Source: Streptomyces antioxidans
GTDB lineage: Bacteria > Actinomycetota > Actinomycetes > Streptomycetales > Streptomycetaceae
Direction of reading: 5' to 3'
DNA: 64,000 nucleotides
Assembly (NCBI RefSeq): GCF_000968685.2
Contig: NZ_LAKD02000096.1
Location: forward strand, 1-64,000
Below are positions 14,112-23,416 of this stretch, piece by piece. The position numbers and the translations under genes are program-made. Position 1 is the stretch's first letter. Each line of letters opens with the position of its first letter. The notes below the pieces were generated by a model. The model had not been told where the DNA came from and made no database searches. It was given only the letters and a program-made list of their open reading frames with translations.

Positions 14112-14871
14112 GATCATGGGACCTCTCCGGGTAGTGGAAGAGGAGAGGAAATTAACTATCAGGGCGCGGAAGATCGAGGTCCTGTTGACCGTTCTCCTCG
14201 TTCGCGCCGATCAAGTGGTCCCGATCGACCAGCTCATCACGGAGATCTGGGGGGAGGATCCGCCGCGCCGGGCGATCGCCGGGCTCCATGTGTATGTCTC
14301 CCAGATCCGTAAGTTCCTGCGCCAGCCCGGCCAGAGCGAAAGCCCCGTTATCACCCGCCCGCCGGGATATGTCCTGCGGCTGGGCCATGACCGCCTCGAC
14401 TTCCACTGCTTCGAGCGGCTGGTGTGCGAGGGCCGGGACCATCTGCGGGAGCGGCGTTACCAGCAGGCCACGGCGACTTTCGAAAGCGCGCTCGATCTCT
14501 GGCGCGATCCATTGCTGGACGACGTATGCCACGGGCCGATCCTCGAGGGATTTCAGACATGGCTGAAGGAGGCCCGGTTGGAATGCATCGAGATGCTGAC
14601 GGATTCCCGCCTCATGCTCGGCCGCCATCGCGAGCTGGTGAGCGATCTGTATCAGCTGACCACCGAGCACCCCCTGCGGGAGGCACTGCACCGTCAGTTG
14701 ATGCTGGCGCTCTACCGCTGTGGCCGCCGGGCGGACGCCTTGCATGTGTACCAAGCGGCGCGCAAGACGCTCAATGAAGAACTCGGGCTCGAGCCGTGCC
14801 GGGCCCTGCAGGACATGCAGCAGGCGATCCTCACCTCGGATGACCGACTGGAACTGCACGTTCCCGCTTGA
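14101..14871 (+). CDS. SARP-family transcriptional activator (AfsR/RedD/DnrI type)
   Basis: Probably the pathway-specific activator of the adjacent PKS cluster. 256 aa from GTG 14101. An N-terminal winged-helix OmpR-type DNA-binding domain (RYEIMGPLRV, then VDQLITEIWG-type helices, about 1-95) is followed by the bacterial transcriptional activation domain to about 245. The size is that of a small two-domain SARP without an NB-ARC region. I prefer GTG 14101 over ATG 14089 because GGATGGGG lies at the right distance and SARPs typically begin near RYEILGPL. Codon 18 is TTA (14152-14154), rare in these genomes, so expression probably depends on the bldA tRNA. It is followed 34 bp later by the DUF5988-like gene. 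Confidence 0.93.
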   Translation: MRYEIMGPLRVVEEERKLTIRARKIEVLLTVLLVRADQVVPIDQLITEIWGEDPPRRAIAGLHVYVSQIRKFLRQPGQSESPVITRPPGYVLRLGHDRLDFHCFERLVCEGRDHLRERRYQQATATFESALDLWRDPLLDDVCHGPILEGFQTWLKEARLECIEMLTDSRLMLGRHRELVSDLYQLTTEHPLREALHRQLMLALYRCGRRADALHVYQAARKTLNEELGLEPCRALQDMQQAILTSDDRLELHVPA

Positions 14872-14904
14872 AGAGGACCGCGATCGCGTAAGGGGGTGGA
14901 GATA

Positions 14905-15135
14905 TTGAGCGAACACATCAGTTATCTGTCCGAGGGCAGTCCGATCGAGGTCGTCCTCGAAGGCGGACCGGACGATCTGCCCCGGGCATTCCGGACCGGG
15001 CGGTCGACGCTCACCAGCAAGAAGCTCAAAATCCAGCACCGCAATGGATACGAGCACTTCGAACTCGTCAACGATTCCGCCGACATCACCACAGCGGTCT
15101 TCCGCTGGACCATGCGTACGAAAATCGCCGAGTAG
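14905..15135 (+). CDS. Small DUF5988-like protein
   Basis: 76 aa from TTG 14905, or 79 aa from GTG 14896. AGGGGG at 14891-14896 fits the TTG start better and would overlap the GTG. The sequence (SEHISYLSEG..., with FRTGRSTLTS and a C-terminal FRWTMRTKIAE) resembles small actinomycete proteins I recall as DUF5988, often found beside regulators of secondary metabolism. No function is known to me. It lies directly after the SARP and is probably cotranscribed with it. Confidence 0.75.
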   Translation: MSEHISYLSEGSPIEVVLEGGPDDLPRAFRTGRSTLTSKKLKIQHRNGYEHFELVNDSADITTAVFRWTMRTKIAE

Positions 15136-15158
15136 CCATAGCCCCCATGGCTCCGGAA

Positions 15159-15200
15159 CCCCGGGGCCGCCGACCGGCCGCCACCGGTCGGGGCCCGGGG
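15159..15200 (+). terminator. GC-rich hairpin after the DUF5988-like gene
   Basis: Arms CCCCGGGGCCGCCGACCGG (15159-15177) and CCGGTCGGGGCCCGGGG (15184-15200) pair over most of their length around a 6-nt loop. It lies 24 bp after the stop codon and before the next ribosome site. No U tract follows, as is usual in Streptomyces. Confidence 0.55.
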
Positions 15201-15231
15201 CGGGGGCGGGGGCCGTGGCCAGGAGGTCCGT

Positions 15232-17127
15232 ATGCGTACTTCACCGTGGCGCGGGGCCGTGATCGCCGCACTCGCGATGTCGACAGCCCTTGCCGCACTG
15301 CCCGCCGGGCCCGCGGCGGCCGGGACGGCCACCAGACCCGCCACCAAGGTGGTGGACGGCCGCACCCAGCCGGTGTTCTCCTACGCGGACGCCGTGCGTG
15401 AGCACCTGATGGTCCGAACACCGGTCGACAGTGACCGCGATGGCCACAAGGACCGGGTCGCGGTGGACATCATCCGGCCCAAGGAGACCCAGCGGGGTCT
15501 CAAGGTGCCGGTCATCATGTCCTCCAGCCCCTACAACGACACCGTGGGCCGTGGCTTCGAAGCGGAGCGCAAGAGCTATGACGCCCAGGGCAACCCGGCG
15601 AAGTTCCCCCTCTTCTACGACAATTACTTCGTGCCGCGCGGCTACGCCGTGGTCGATGTCGATGTGACCGGCACCGGCGGATCCGACGGCTGTCTGACGG
15701 TCGGCGGCGCCGCCGATGTGGCCGCGGCCAAGGCCACGATCGACTGGCTGGGCGGCCGCGCCACCGCGTACGCGGCCGACGGCGGCGAGGTGCGGGCCTC
15801 CTGGTCCACCGGCAAGGTGGGCATGGTCGGCCACTCGTACGAGGGCATGCTGGCCAACGCCGTGGCGGGCACCGGGGTGGAGGGGCTGGAGACCATCGTC
15901 CCGATCTCCGGAGTCAGCTCCTGGTACGAGTTCGCCCGCACCAACGGCGCCAAGCACTGGAACAACTTCGCCTCGTATCTGACCACCGCGCTGGACACCG
16001 ACCCGCCCCAGAAGTGCCGGGCGGTGCGCGAGCGGCTGCAGGCCGGTGAGGACGACACCACCGGCAACGACAATGCCCACTGGCACAGGCGCGACTACAT
16101 CACACGGCCCGCGCCCGAGGTGGACAAGGTACGGGCGAGTGTCCTCGCCGCGCATGACATCAACGACTACAACATCCGGATCGACCAGCTCGCCAACTGG
16201 TGGAACGCGCTGGCCGAGCGCGGGGTGCCGCGCAAGCTGTGGCTGGGCCGCTACGGCCACGCCGATCCGTTCGACTGGCCCGGTCGGCGTGCGCAGTGGG
16301 TCGACACCGTGCACCGGTGGTTCGACCACTGGCTGTACGGCGTCCAGAACGAAATCATGGACGAACCCCGCGTCGATCTGCAGACCGGCCCGGACACCTG
16401 GACGACCCAGGCCGACTGGCCCGCGGCCACCTCCTCGGTCCCCCTTCACCCCGCACCCGGCGGCTCGCTGGCGCTGAGTCCCGCGAGCGGCACCGTGGCC
16501 TTCACCGACACCAAACGGAGCGAGGCGGATCTCACCGCCGACCCGTCGGCGAACCGTCCCGGCAGGCTGGCGTTCCTCACCCCGCCGCTGCGCACCGGGG
16601 TACGGCTCTCCGGCACACCCACCGCCGATCTGCGGGTCAGGCTCGGCAAACCGACGTCGAACCTCACCGCGCTGCTGGTGGACTACGGCGAGGACGAACG
16701 GATCGACTGGGACCGCGACGAACCCCAGAACCGGATCCACGACGGTCTGCGAGGGCTGGCCGAGGAGTCCTGCCACGGGGCGAGCACCGCCCAGGACGAC
16801 GCCTGCTACCGGCGGACCGCCAATGTGACGGCGCGCGCATCCTCCGAGGTGATCGCCCGGGGCTGGATGGACGCCCAGAACCGCCACTCGCTCACCACCC
16901 CCGAGCCGCTGACCCCCGGCCGGTCCTACCGGATCACCTGGAAGACCCTGCCGGCCGACTACGAGATCAAGCCGGGCCATCGGCTGGGGCTGGTCCTCGG
17001 CGGCACCGACGCCGATTTCCTCTACTTCGAGGACCCGACCGGGGCGAAGGTGGCGGTGGACCTGGGCGGCAGCCGAGTCACCGTACCGGTGACCGCCGCC
17101 GGAGGGCTCCGCGACTCCCTTCGCTGA
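15232..17127 (+). CDS. Secreted X-Pro dipeptidyl-peptidase / CocE-NonD family hydrolase
   Basis: An exported alpha/beta hydrolase that probably removes X-Pro dipeptides or hydrolyses esters outside the cell. 631 aa. The N-terminus (MRTSPWRGAV, an Ala-rich hydrophobic stretch, then an AAAG-type cleavage region near 33) is a signal peptide. The catalytic Ser202 lies in GHSYEG, the GxSYxG elbow of the S15/CocE family. The conserved GTGGSDG element lies upstream, and a C-terminal beta-sandwich (from about 400) matches PepX_C. GTG/ATG choices upstream are limited, and AGGAGG lies just before ATG 15232. It is monocistronic and separated from the SARP unit by a hairpin. Confidence 0.9.
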   Translation: MRTSPWRGAVIAALAMSTALAALPAGPAAAGTATRPATKVVDGRTQPVFSYADAVREHLMVRTPVDSDRDGHKDRVAVDIIRPKETQRGLKVPVIMSSSPYNDTVGRGFEAERKSYDAQGNPAKFPLFYDNYFVPRGYAVVDVDVTGTGGSDGCLTVGGAADVAAAKATIDWLGGRATAYAADGGEVRASWSTGKVGMVGHSYEGMLANAVAGTGVEGLETIVPISGVSSWYEFARTNGAKHWNNFASYLTTALDTDPPQKCRAVRERLQAGEDDTTGNDNAHWHRRDYITRPAPEVDKVRASVLAAHDINDYNIRIDQLANWWNALAERGVPRKLWLGRYGHADPFDWPGRRAQWVDTVHRWFDHWLYGVQNEIMDEPRVDLQTGPDTWTTQADWPAATSSVPLHPAPGGSLALSPASGTVAFTDTKRSEADLTADPSANRPGRLAFLTPPLRTGVRLSGTPTADLRVRLGKPTSNLTALLVDYGEDERIDWDRDEPQNRIHDGLRGLAEESCHGASTAQDDACYRRTANVTARASSEVIARGWMDAQNRHSLTTPEPLTPGRSYRITWKTLPADYEIKPGHRLGLVLGGTDADFLYFEDPTGAKVAVDLGGSRVTVPVTAAGGLRDSLR

Positions 17128-17134
17128 CGGGCGC

Positions 17135-17986
17135 TCAGCCCCGCGTCCAGGCGTGGATCACATGGGCGCCGAGGTCCGCGTTTCCCTCGCCCACGCGGTG
17201 GCCGCCCGCGTACCGGGCCGTGAGATCGCGGTAGCGGATGTCCTCCCTCGCGCAGAAGCCCAGCCGGTGCAGTTCATCCGCGAGCTCATCCGGGGTGAAG
17301 TAGCTGAGGAAGGGCTCACCGGCCCCGGCGGCCCACGCCGCGCGCGCCTCGTGGACGGCACGCTGCTCCGGTGGCAGCGCGCCCGGCGGCTCGCCGTAGT
17401 CGAAGACCACGCCCGAGCCGTGCGGCAGGGCCGCGATAAGGGCGAGCGTGTCCAGCACGGCGCTGTGGGTCAGATACGGCACCACCCCGAGCCAGAGGAA
17501 GAACGCCGGGCGGGCCGCGTCGAAGCCCGCCGCCGTCAGCCCCTCTCCCAGGCTCTGCCGCTCGAAGTCCACCGGTGCGAAGGTCAGTGACGGCGATACG
17601 GGGATCTCCGCGGCGGCCAGCCGGTCGCGCTTCCACTCCTGGGTGGCGGGATGGTCCACCTCGAACACCCCAAGGCCCTCCGCCTCGTACGGATTGCGGC
17701 AGCCGAAGGTGTCCAGCCCCGCCCCGAGCGCCACCGCCTGCCGTACTCCGCGTGCCACGGCCGCCGCGACGGCGTCCTCGGCGAACCGCGCACGGGCGGC
17801 CACGGACAGCCGCACGTCCTCGCGCTCGGGGTGGAAGGCCGCCTCGAGGACGGGATCGTCCGCGTCGGCGGCGACGATACGGAGCGCCAGCGGGTCGTGG
17901 AACACCCGGCCGCCCTCCAGCTCCTGGTGGGCCGCGCGGAACGCGGCCGCGCCGCGGGCCGTGATGCTGGGCCGTCCGATCTCCAT
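17135..17986 (-). CDS. SAM-dependent methyltransferase, leucine carboxymethyltransferase-like family
   Basis: 283 aa. The features RVFHDPLA near the N-terminus, a SAM region (VALGAGLDTFGCR), an acidic VFEVDHPATQEWK and FFLWLGVVPYL are those of the LCM/TIGR00027 family, common in actinomycetes. Targets are mostly unknown. I start it at ATG 17986 because GGGAGGAC lies 6 nt upstream. An upstream extension of the frame to 18601 is not credible. It converges on the CocE gene with an 8-bp gap. Confidence 0.85.
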   Translation of the reverse strand: MEIGRPSITARGAAAFRAAHQELEGGRVFHDPLALRIVAADADDPVLEAAFHPEREDVRLSVAARARFAEDAVAAAVARGVRQAVALGAGLDTFGCRNPYEAEGLGVFEVDHPATQEWKRDRLAAAEIPVSPSLTFAPVDFERQSLGEGLTAAGFDAARPAFFLWLGVVPYLTHSAVLDTLALIAALPHGSGVVFDYGEPPGALPPEQRAVHEARAAWAAGAGEPFLSYFTPDELADELHRLGFCAREDIRYRDLTARYAGGHRVGEGNADLGAHVIHAWTRG

Positions 17987-18229
17987 GGAACGTCCTCCCC
18001 CGAGGTCCCACCGCGAGTGCCGCGAAGCGGCACCCCCCATGGTGTCAGCTCCACACCCCCGGCGGGGCTCCGGACCGGGATCGGCCGGGCCCATCGGGTG
18101 CAACCAGTCGGCCGAACCGGTGAAGCTCCCCACCACTCCGCAAGCCCCTCTGATGTCGTGCAATAAATATGACAATCCGACATTCAGAACAAAAGGGCCC
18201 AGTGCGGCCGGACCAGTGCGGAGTACACC

Positions 18230-19399
18230 GTGTCCCATCACCCACGCCATCGGACGGCGCTTCTCGCCGTCGCCCTCCTCGGCGCCGCCACCGCGTGCGG
18301 CAGCGGGACACCGGCCGCCCCGAAGGCCGAGGAGAAGCCCTCGAAGACCTCGGCGGTGCCCAGGAACGGGTCCATGAAGGACTTCACCCTCGTGGCCACC
18401 GGCGATCTGCTGGTGCACGCCTCGGTCATCCGGCAGGCGAAGGCGGACTCGGGCAGCGCGAGCTATGACTTCCGGCGCATGATCCGGGCGGCCGCACCCG
18501 TCGTCGCCCAGGCCGATCTGGCCATCTGCCACATGGAGACCGTCTACGGGGCCGCCCAGGGGCCGTTCACCGGCTATCCGACCTTCAAGACACCTCCGCA
18601 ACTGGCCTCAGCCGTCAAGGACATCGGCTACGACTCCTGCTCCACCGCCTCCAACCACACCCTCGACGCCGGTCCGGAGGGGGTGGTCCGCACCCTCGCC
18701 GCCATGGACAGGGCCGGGCTCAAGCACGCCGGATCGGCCCGTTCCGCCGCGGAGAGCGTCCGTCCCACGATCCTGGAGGCCGGTGGCGCCAAGGTGGCCC
18801 ATCTCGCCTACGCCTACGGCACCAACGGCATCCCGGTCCCCCAGGGCAAACCGTGGCTGGTCAACCTCATCAATCCGGCACGCATCATCAAGGACGCGCG
18901 GGCCGCGCGGCGCGCCGGGGCCGATGTGGTCGTCGTCAGCGCGCACTGGGGCACCGAGTGGCAGCAGGCGCCGGACAAGCTCCAGCTCTCGCTCGCGAAG
19001 AAGCTCACCGCCTCCAGGGACGGTGGCCGCCGCGACATCGACCTGATCCTCGGCACCCACGCCCATGTCCCCCAGGCGTACGAGAAGGTCAACGGCACCT
19101 GGGTGGTCTACGGCATGGGCGACCAGATCGCCGGGGTCATGCCCGACAAGCGCGGCCAGATGGGCTCGGCGGCGCGCTTCACCTTCGCCCCGCCCGCCGC
19201 CCCCGGCAGGGCCTGGCGGGTGAAGAAGGCGGAGTACATCCCGCACGCCGTGGACAACGGCCCGATCACCCTCGTGAACCTCCCCCGGGCCCTGGAGAAG
19301 AGCCCCGGCAACCCGGGGTACACCAGCGCCCTGAGCACCATCCAGGAGGCGGTGCTCAGCCGGGGTGGCAAGAAGGACGGCCTGTCCATGGGGCGTTGA
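18230..19399 (+). CDS. CapA-family lipoprotein (poly-gamma-glutamate synthesis protein-like)
   Basis: 389 aa. The N-terminal hydrophobic segment ending ATACGS suggests a lipoprotein lipobox, so the protein is probably anchored outside the membrane. The CapA metallophosphoesterase-like fold follows: VATGDLLVH, CHMETVY, STASNHTLDAG, VVVSAHWGTE and ILGTHAHVPQ. These are the conserved Asp, Asn and His metal-site motifs. CapA proteins are linked to poly-gamma-glutamate capsule, but no capB/capC is present here, so the role is uncertain. The start is GTG 18230 with a weak GGAG upstream. It is divergent from the methyltransferase across a 243-bp region with an AT-rich patch near 18165-18185. Confidence 0.88.
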   Translation: MSHHPRHRTALLAVALLGAATACGSGTPAAPKAEEKPSKTSAVPRNGSMKDFTLVATGDLLVHASVIRQAKADSGSASYDFRRMIRAAAPVVAQADLAICHMETVYGAAQGPFTGYPTFKTPPQLASAVKDIGYDSCSTASNHTLDAGPEGVVRTLAAMDRAGLKHAGSARSAAESVRPTILEAGGAKVAHLAYAYGTNGIPVPQGKPWLVNLINPARIIKDARAARRAGADVVVVSAHWGTEWQQAPDKLQLSLAKKLTASRDGGRRDIDLILGTHAHVPQAYEKVNGTWVVYGMGDQIAGVMPDKRGQMGSAARFTFAPPAAPGRAWRVKKAEYIPHAVDNGPITLVNLPRALEKSPGNPGYTSALSTIQEAVLSRGGKKDGLSMGR

Positions 19400-19429
19400 C
19401 CTGATTCGGCCCCAAGTGGCGCTCCCGCG

Positions 19430-22057
19430 CTACCGCTCCGTGTGGTCCGTGCCGCCGGGCCGCTCGGTGTGGTCCGGCAGACCGGGCTGACCCGTCCAGT
19501 CGGCGGCCTCCTGGGTGTGGAAAGTCAGCCGGTCGTTGTGCACATCGACCCGGACCTGGCTGTGCGCGGGCAGTTCGCCGCCGAGGAGCATCCGGGAGAG
19601 CGGATTGTCGACCTCGCGCTGGATGGTGCGGCGCAGCGGCCGGGCGCCGTACTCCGGCTGGTGTCCGTGCTTGGCCAGCCAGTCGACCGCGGCCAGGGTG
19701 AACTCCACGCCGACGTCCTGGGCGTGCAGCCTCCGCCGGGTCTCCTCCAGCAGTACGTCGGCGATCTGCCGCAGCTGGTCGTCGGCGAGCCGGCGGAAGA
19801 TGATGATCTCGTCGATGCGGTTAAGGAACTCCGGCCTGAAGTGCTCCCGCAGCGGGCGCAGCACCCGTTCCCGGCGCGCCGCGTCGTCGGCCTCCTCGCC
19901 ACTGCCACCGCCGCCGAAGCCCAGGGGGCCACCGCGTCCGGTGATGGCCTCCGAGCCGAGGTTGCTCGTCATCACGACGACGGTGTTCTTGAAGTCGATG
20001 GTGCGGCCCTGGGCGTCCGTCAGCCTGCCGTCGTCGAGCACCTGGAGCAGGATGTTGAAGACGTCGGGGTGGGCCTTCTCCACCTCGTCCATGAGCAGCA
20101 GCGAGTAGGGCTGGCGGCGCACCGCCTCGGTGAGCTGTCCGGCCTCCTCGTGGCCGACGTAGCCGGGTGGCGCGCCGACCAGCCGGCTGACGGTGTGCTT
20201 CTCCTGGTACTCGCTCATGTCGAGGCGGACCATGCGGTCCTCACTGCCGAACAGCGCCTCGGCCAGTGCGCGGGCGAGTTCGGTCTTGCCGACGCCGGTG
20301 GGGCCGAGGAAGAGGAAGCTGCCGCTGGGGCGGTTGGGGTCGGCGAGTCCGGCGCGGGCGCGCAGGACCGCGTCGGCCACGGCGGACACGGCCTCCTCCT
20401 GTCCTACGACCCGGCGGTGGAGGTGTTCCTCCAGGCCCAGCAGCCGTTCGCGCTCCTCCTGGGTGAGGCTGGAGACGGGGATTCCGGTCTGCCGGGAGAC
20501 GATTTCGGCGATGTCCTCGACGGTGACCTCGGCGACCCGCCCGCCGTGGTACTGCGTTTCTGAGGCCTGCGCGATCCGGTTGTTCAGCTCGGTGATCCGG
20601 TCCCGCAGGGAGGTGGCGCGCTCGTAGCTCTCGGACGCGACGGCCTGGTCCTTGTCCCGGGTGAGCTGCTCGACCTCCCGCTCCAGGGCGCGCAGATCGG
20701 TGCCGCGGGCGCTGGAGCGCAGCCGTACCCGGGCCCCCGCCTGGTCCATGAGGTCGATGGCCTTGTCGGGCAGGAAACGGTCGGTCAGATAGCGGTCGGA
20801 GAGTTCGACGGCGGCGAGCAGCGCCTCGTCGGTGTAGCGGACCTGGTGATGGGCCTCGTAACGGTCGCGGAGGCCGTGCAGGATGGCGACGGCGTCCGCG
20901 GGGGTGGGCTCGGGGACCATGATGGGCTGGAAGCGGCGGGCGAGCGCGGCGTCCTTCTCGATGTACTGGCGGTACTCCCGGAGCGTGGTCGCGCCCATCA
21001 CATGCAGTTCGCCGCGGGACAGCGCGGGCTTGAGGAGGTTGCTGGCGTCCATCTGACCGCTCTCGGAGCCACCGCCCCCGGCGCCGACCACCGTGTGCAG
21101 CTCATCGATGAAGATGATCAAGTCTTCGGAGTTGGTGCGGATCTCGTCGACGATGCTGGTGACGCGCTGCTCGAAGTCGCCGCGGAAGCGGGTGCCGGCC
21201 ACGACGCTGGCGATGTCGAGCTGGACGACCCGGCGGCCGAGCAGGATGTCCGGCACATCGGCGTCGCTGATCCGCTGGGCGAGCCCTTCGACGACGGCCG
21301 TCTTGCCGACTCCGGCCTCGCCGATGAGGACGGGGTTGTTCTTGCCGCGCCGGGCGAGCACCTCGATGCTCTGCTCGATCTCCTCGTCGCGGCCGATCAC
21401 CGGATCGATCCGCCCCTCGCGGGCCAGTTCGGTCAGATCTCGGCCGAACCGGTCGAGGTTCGGGGTCTTCCGCTGGTCCATGACGGGCCTCTGATCGGCC
21501 GTGGGGGCACTCGGGGTGAGGCCGCCGGTCGGCGGGCCGGGCGCCCGGGGTTCGAAGCGGGCGGCGCCCAGGATCTGCCCGGCGGTGGACTCGCGGTTGG
21601 CGGCGAGCGCGATCAGCACGTGTTCGGGGCCGATGTACGAGGAGCCGCGCGAGCGGGCTATCTCATGGGCGTCGAGCAACGCCCGTTTGACGGCCGGGGT
21701 GACGGCGACCGAGTTGCGCGGCGGCCCGCCACCCGCCTCCCGGTCGATCTGCGCGGCGATCCGGTCGGGGTCGGCTCCGGCACGGGAGACCATGGTGCGG
21801 GTGGGCTCGGCGGAGAGCGCCGCGCGCAGCAGATGTTCGGTGTCGAGGTCGGTGCTGCCGTGTTCGGCGGCGTAGGAGGCGGCGGCGGAGACGAGATGGC
21901 GTGCGTTCTCGCTCATCAGCCGGCCGAAGTCGACATGGCGTGAATCGGGCCGCTGCCCGGCCGGCCCGGTCCCGAGGAAGCGTGCGAGGAAGTCGCCGAG
22001 TGGATCCGGCCCGAAGTCCTCGGGGCCCTGATTCGGGCCTCCGTTCCCGCTGCCCAT
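19430..22057 (-). CDS. ClpC-like AAA+ unfoldase
   Basis: 875 aa. It unfolds proteins for the ClpP protease or acts as a chaperone. Order: a short Gly-rich leader (1-30), an N-domain of two Clp repeats (about 45-180), a first AAA+ module with Walker A GEAGVGKT (about 245-252), a middle region with a UVR-like segment (ESYERATSLRDRI), a second AAA+ module with GPTGVGKT (about 580-588), then a C-terminal D2-small domain and a His/Thr/Glu-rich tail. The short middle region favours ClpC over ClpB. The start has no Shine-Dalgarno sequence but has a promoter placed for leaderless transcription. The gene stands alone and converges on capA. Confidence 0.9.
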   Translation of the reverse strand: MGSGNGGPNQGPEDFGPDPLGDFLARFLGTGPAGQRPDSRHVDFGRLMSENARHLVSAAASYAAEHGSTDLDTEHLLRAALSAEPTRTMVSRAGADPDRIAAQIDREAGGGPPRNSVAVTPAVKRALLDAHEIARSRGSSYIGPEHVLIALAANRESTAGQILGAARFEPRAPGPPTGGLTPSAPTADQRPVMDQRKTPNLDRFGRDLTELAREGRIDPVIGRDEEIEQSIEVLARRGKNNPVLIGEAGVGKTAVVEGLAQRISDADVPDILLGRRVVQLDIASVVAGTRFRGDFEQRVTSIVDEIRTNSEDLIIFIDELHTVVGAGGGGSESGQMDASNLLKPALSRGELHVMGATTLREYRQYIEKDAALARRFQPIMVPEPTPADAVAILHGLRDRYEAHHQVRYTDEALLAAVELSDRYLTDRFLPDKAIDLMDQAGARVRLRSSARGTDLRALEREVEQLTRDKDQAVASESYERATSLRDRITELNNRIAQASETQYHGGRVAEVTVEDIAEIVSRQTGIPVSSLTQEERERLLGLEEHLHRRVVGQEEAVSAVADAVLRARAGLADPNRPSGSFLFLGPTGVGKTELARALAEALFGSEDRMVRLDMSEYQEKHTVSRLVGAPPGYVGHEEAGQLTEAVRRQPYSLLLMDEVEKAHPDVFNILLQVLDDGRLTDAQGRTIDFKNTVVVMTSNLGSEAITGRGGPLGFGGGGSGEEADDAARRERVLRPLREHFRPEFLNRIDEIIIFRRLADDQLRQIADVLLEETRRRLHAQDVGVEFTLAAVDWLAKHGHQPEYGARPLRRTIQREVDNPLSRMLLGGELPAHSQVRVDVHNDRLTFHTQEAADWTGQPGLPDHTERPGGTDHTER

Positions 22058-22063
22058 ATGACC

Positions 22064-22092
22064 AGTTTACGAGCGACCGGGGCCGATGTCCG
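22064..22092 (-). promoter_or_regulatory. Predicted leaderless promoter of the ClpC-like gene
   Basis: On the minus strand, CGGACA (22087-22092) and TAAACT (22064-22069) are separated by 17 bp. The -10 ends 6 nt before the ATG at 22057, which would start the transcript at or next to the start codon. No Shine-Dalgarno sequence precedes this ATG. Confidence 0.5.
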
Positions 22093-22205
22093 TTCCTGGG
22101 CGTTTCGGCGCGCGGGCACCGCGGCCCGACCGCAGCTCACGGACGGCACCAGGCGCGGGCGCCACAGGGCGGCACCGGGCGCCACCAGGGGCCACCGGGT
22201 GTGTG

Positions 22206-23321
22206 CTAGCGCTCCGCTCGATGGCGCTCGAGGACGACCAGGGCGGCGTCATCGCCCTGGTGGCCGCCCGTGTGGTGCAGCAGCTCCCGGTGCAGCCGGT
22301 CGACGAGGTACTGGGGGCCGTCGCCGTCCACGCCGGGGACCCGCTCGGCGAGCGGGAAGAAGGCGCCCTCGCTGTTCCGCGCCTCGACGACCCCGTCGGT
22401 GTAGAGCAGCAGCTGATCGCCCTCGCCGAACGGGAAGTCCTCGGTGTGGTAGCGGCCCGCCGCCAGGTGGCCGAGGCCCAGCGGCAGTGCGGGTGCCTGG
22501 CCCTCCAGCGCCTTGACACCGGAGTCGCACAGCAGGAGCGGCGGCGGATGTCCGCAGTTGACGAGGCGGACCACCGACCGGTCGTCGGGGATCTCCAGCA
22601 CGGCGGCGGTGACGAACGACTCCCCCGCCCCGGGCGCCTTGTCGCGGGGTTCGGTCCGCTCCACGGACAGCGCGGTGTCCAGGTGGGACACCAGATCGGT
22701 GAGCGGTACGGGCCAGTGGGCGATCGCGCGGAAGGCGCCGAGCACCAGGGAGGCGTCCGCGACGGCGGTCAGCCCGCTGCCCCGGACATCGCCGATGATC
22801 AGCCGGGTGGCGTTCGAGGTGCGCGCCGCCGCGTACAGATCACCGCCGATCTCCGCCCCCGGCTCGGCCGCGAGGTAGACCGAGGCGATCAGCAGCGGGC
22901 CGACCCTGACCGGGAGCGGGCGCAGCAGCACCCGCTGTGCCACGTCGGCCACCGCCCGCACCCGGTTCAGCTCGCGCATGTGCCGGTCGAGGACCGCGCG
23001 GAACAGCACGATCATCGCCGAGACCAGCCCGACGGTGATCACCTCGGTCAGCCGGCCGGGGTGGCCGAGGAACCCCTCCGAGGCGTTCACCGCGATCTGC
23101 GCCAGGACGGCCAGCAGCCCGACGCACCCGGTGAGCACGGGACCGGCGAACGAGGCGGTCATGGCGGGGGCCGCGATCAGCAGCGGGCTGAGCCTGACAC
23201 TTGCCGGGGCCAGCACATCGCCGAGCGTGATCAGCCCGATGACCAGCAGGGGGATCACGACCAAGAATCGGGTCCGCCACCGTGGCGGGCGCGGATCCGA
23301 GGAACCTTGCCGCGTGTGCAC
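22206..23321 (-). CDS. Membrane-anchored SpoIIE/PP2C-type serine phosphatase
   Basis: 371 aa. The N-terminal third carries about four hydrophobic membrane segments (from FLVVIPLLVIGLITLG to VGLVSAMIVLF). The cytoplasmic C-terminal part is a SpoIIE/PP2C phosphatase with the metal-site motifs GGDLY, GDVRGSG, NCGHPPPLL, LYTDGVVEAR and GDDAALVVL. Such enzymes dephosphorylate anti-sigma-factor antagonists. No kinase domain is fused here. The GTG at 23321 has only weak ribosome-binding signals. It is divergent from the ECF41 sigma factor. Confidence 0.88.
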   Translation of the reverse strand: MHTRQGSSDPRPPRWRTRFLVVIPLLVIGLITLGDVLAPASVRLSPLLIAAPAMTASFAGPVLTGCVGLLAVLAQIAVNASEGFLGHPGRLTEVITVGLVSAMIVLFRAVLDRHMRELNRVRAVADVAQRVLLRPLPVRVGPLLIASVYLAAEPGAEIGGDLYAAARTSNATRLIIGDVRGSGLTAVADASLVLGAFRAIAHWPVPLTDLVSHLDTALSVERTEPRDKAPGAGESFVTAAVLEIPDDRSVVRLVNCGHPPPLLLCDSGVKALEGQAPALPLGLGHLAAGRYHTEDFPFGEGDQLLLYTDGVVEARNSEGAFFPLAERVPGVDGDGPQYLVDRLHRELLHHTGGHQGDDAALVVLERHRAER

Positions 23322-23389
23322 ACCTACTGCTTACGCCTGCCGTGGCCCGCGCGCCAACCCGCCGCCCACCGCGCCCCCGAGGAGGTGGC

Positions 23390-23416
23390 TGTCACACTTC
23401 CGCCCGCTGTCTCGTC
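23390..23416 (+). promoter_or_regulatory. ECF41-type promoter upstream of the sigma gene
   Basis: TGTCACA (23390-23396), then exactly 16 bp, then CGTC (23413-23416). This matches the consensus reported for ECF41 sigma factors as I recall it. It lies 32 bp upstream of the sigma ATG, so autoregulation is expected. Confidence 0.75.

Noticed and set aside
15241..16980. Minus-strand open frame of 579 codons opposite the CocE-like gene
   Set aside because: No recognisable motif; the plus strand has a signal peptide, catalytic motif and ribosome site.
17987..18601. Upstream extension of the LCM-like methyltransferase
   Set aside because: The extension lacks similarity, would overlap the CapA gene, and a good ribosome site precedes ATG 17986.
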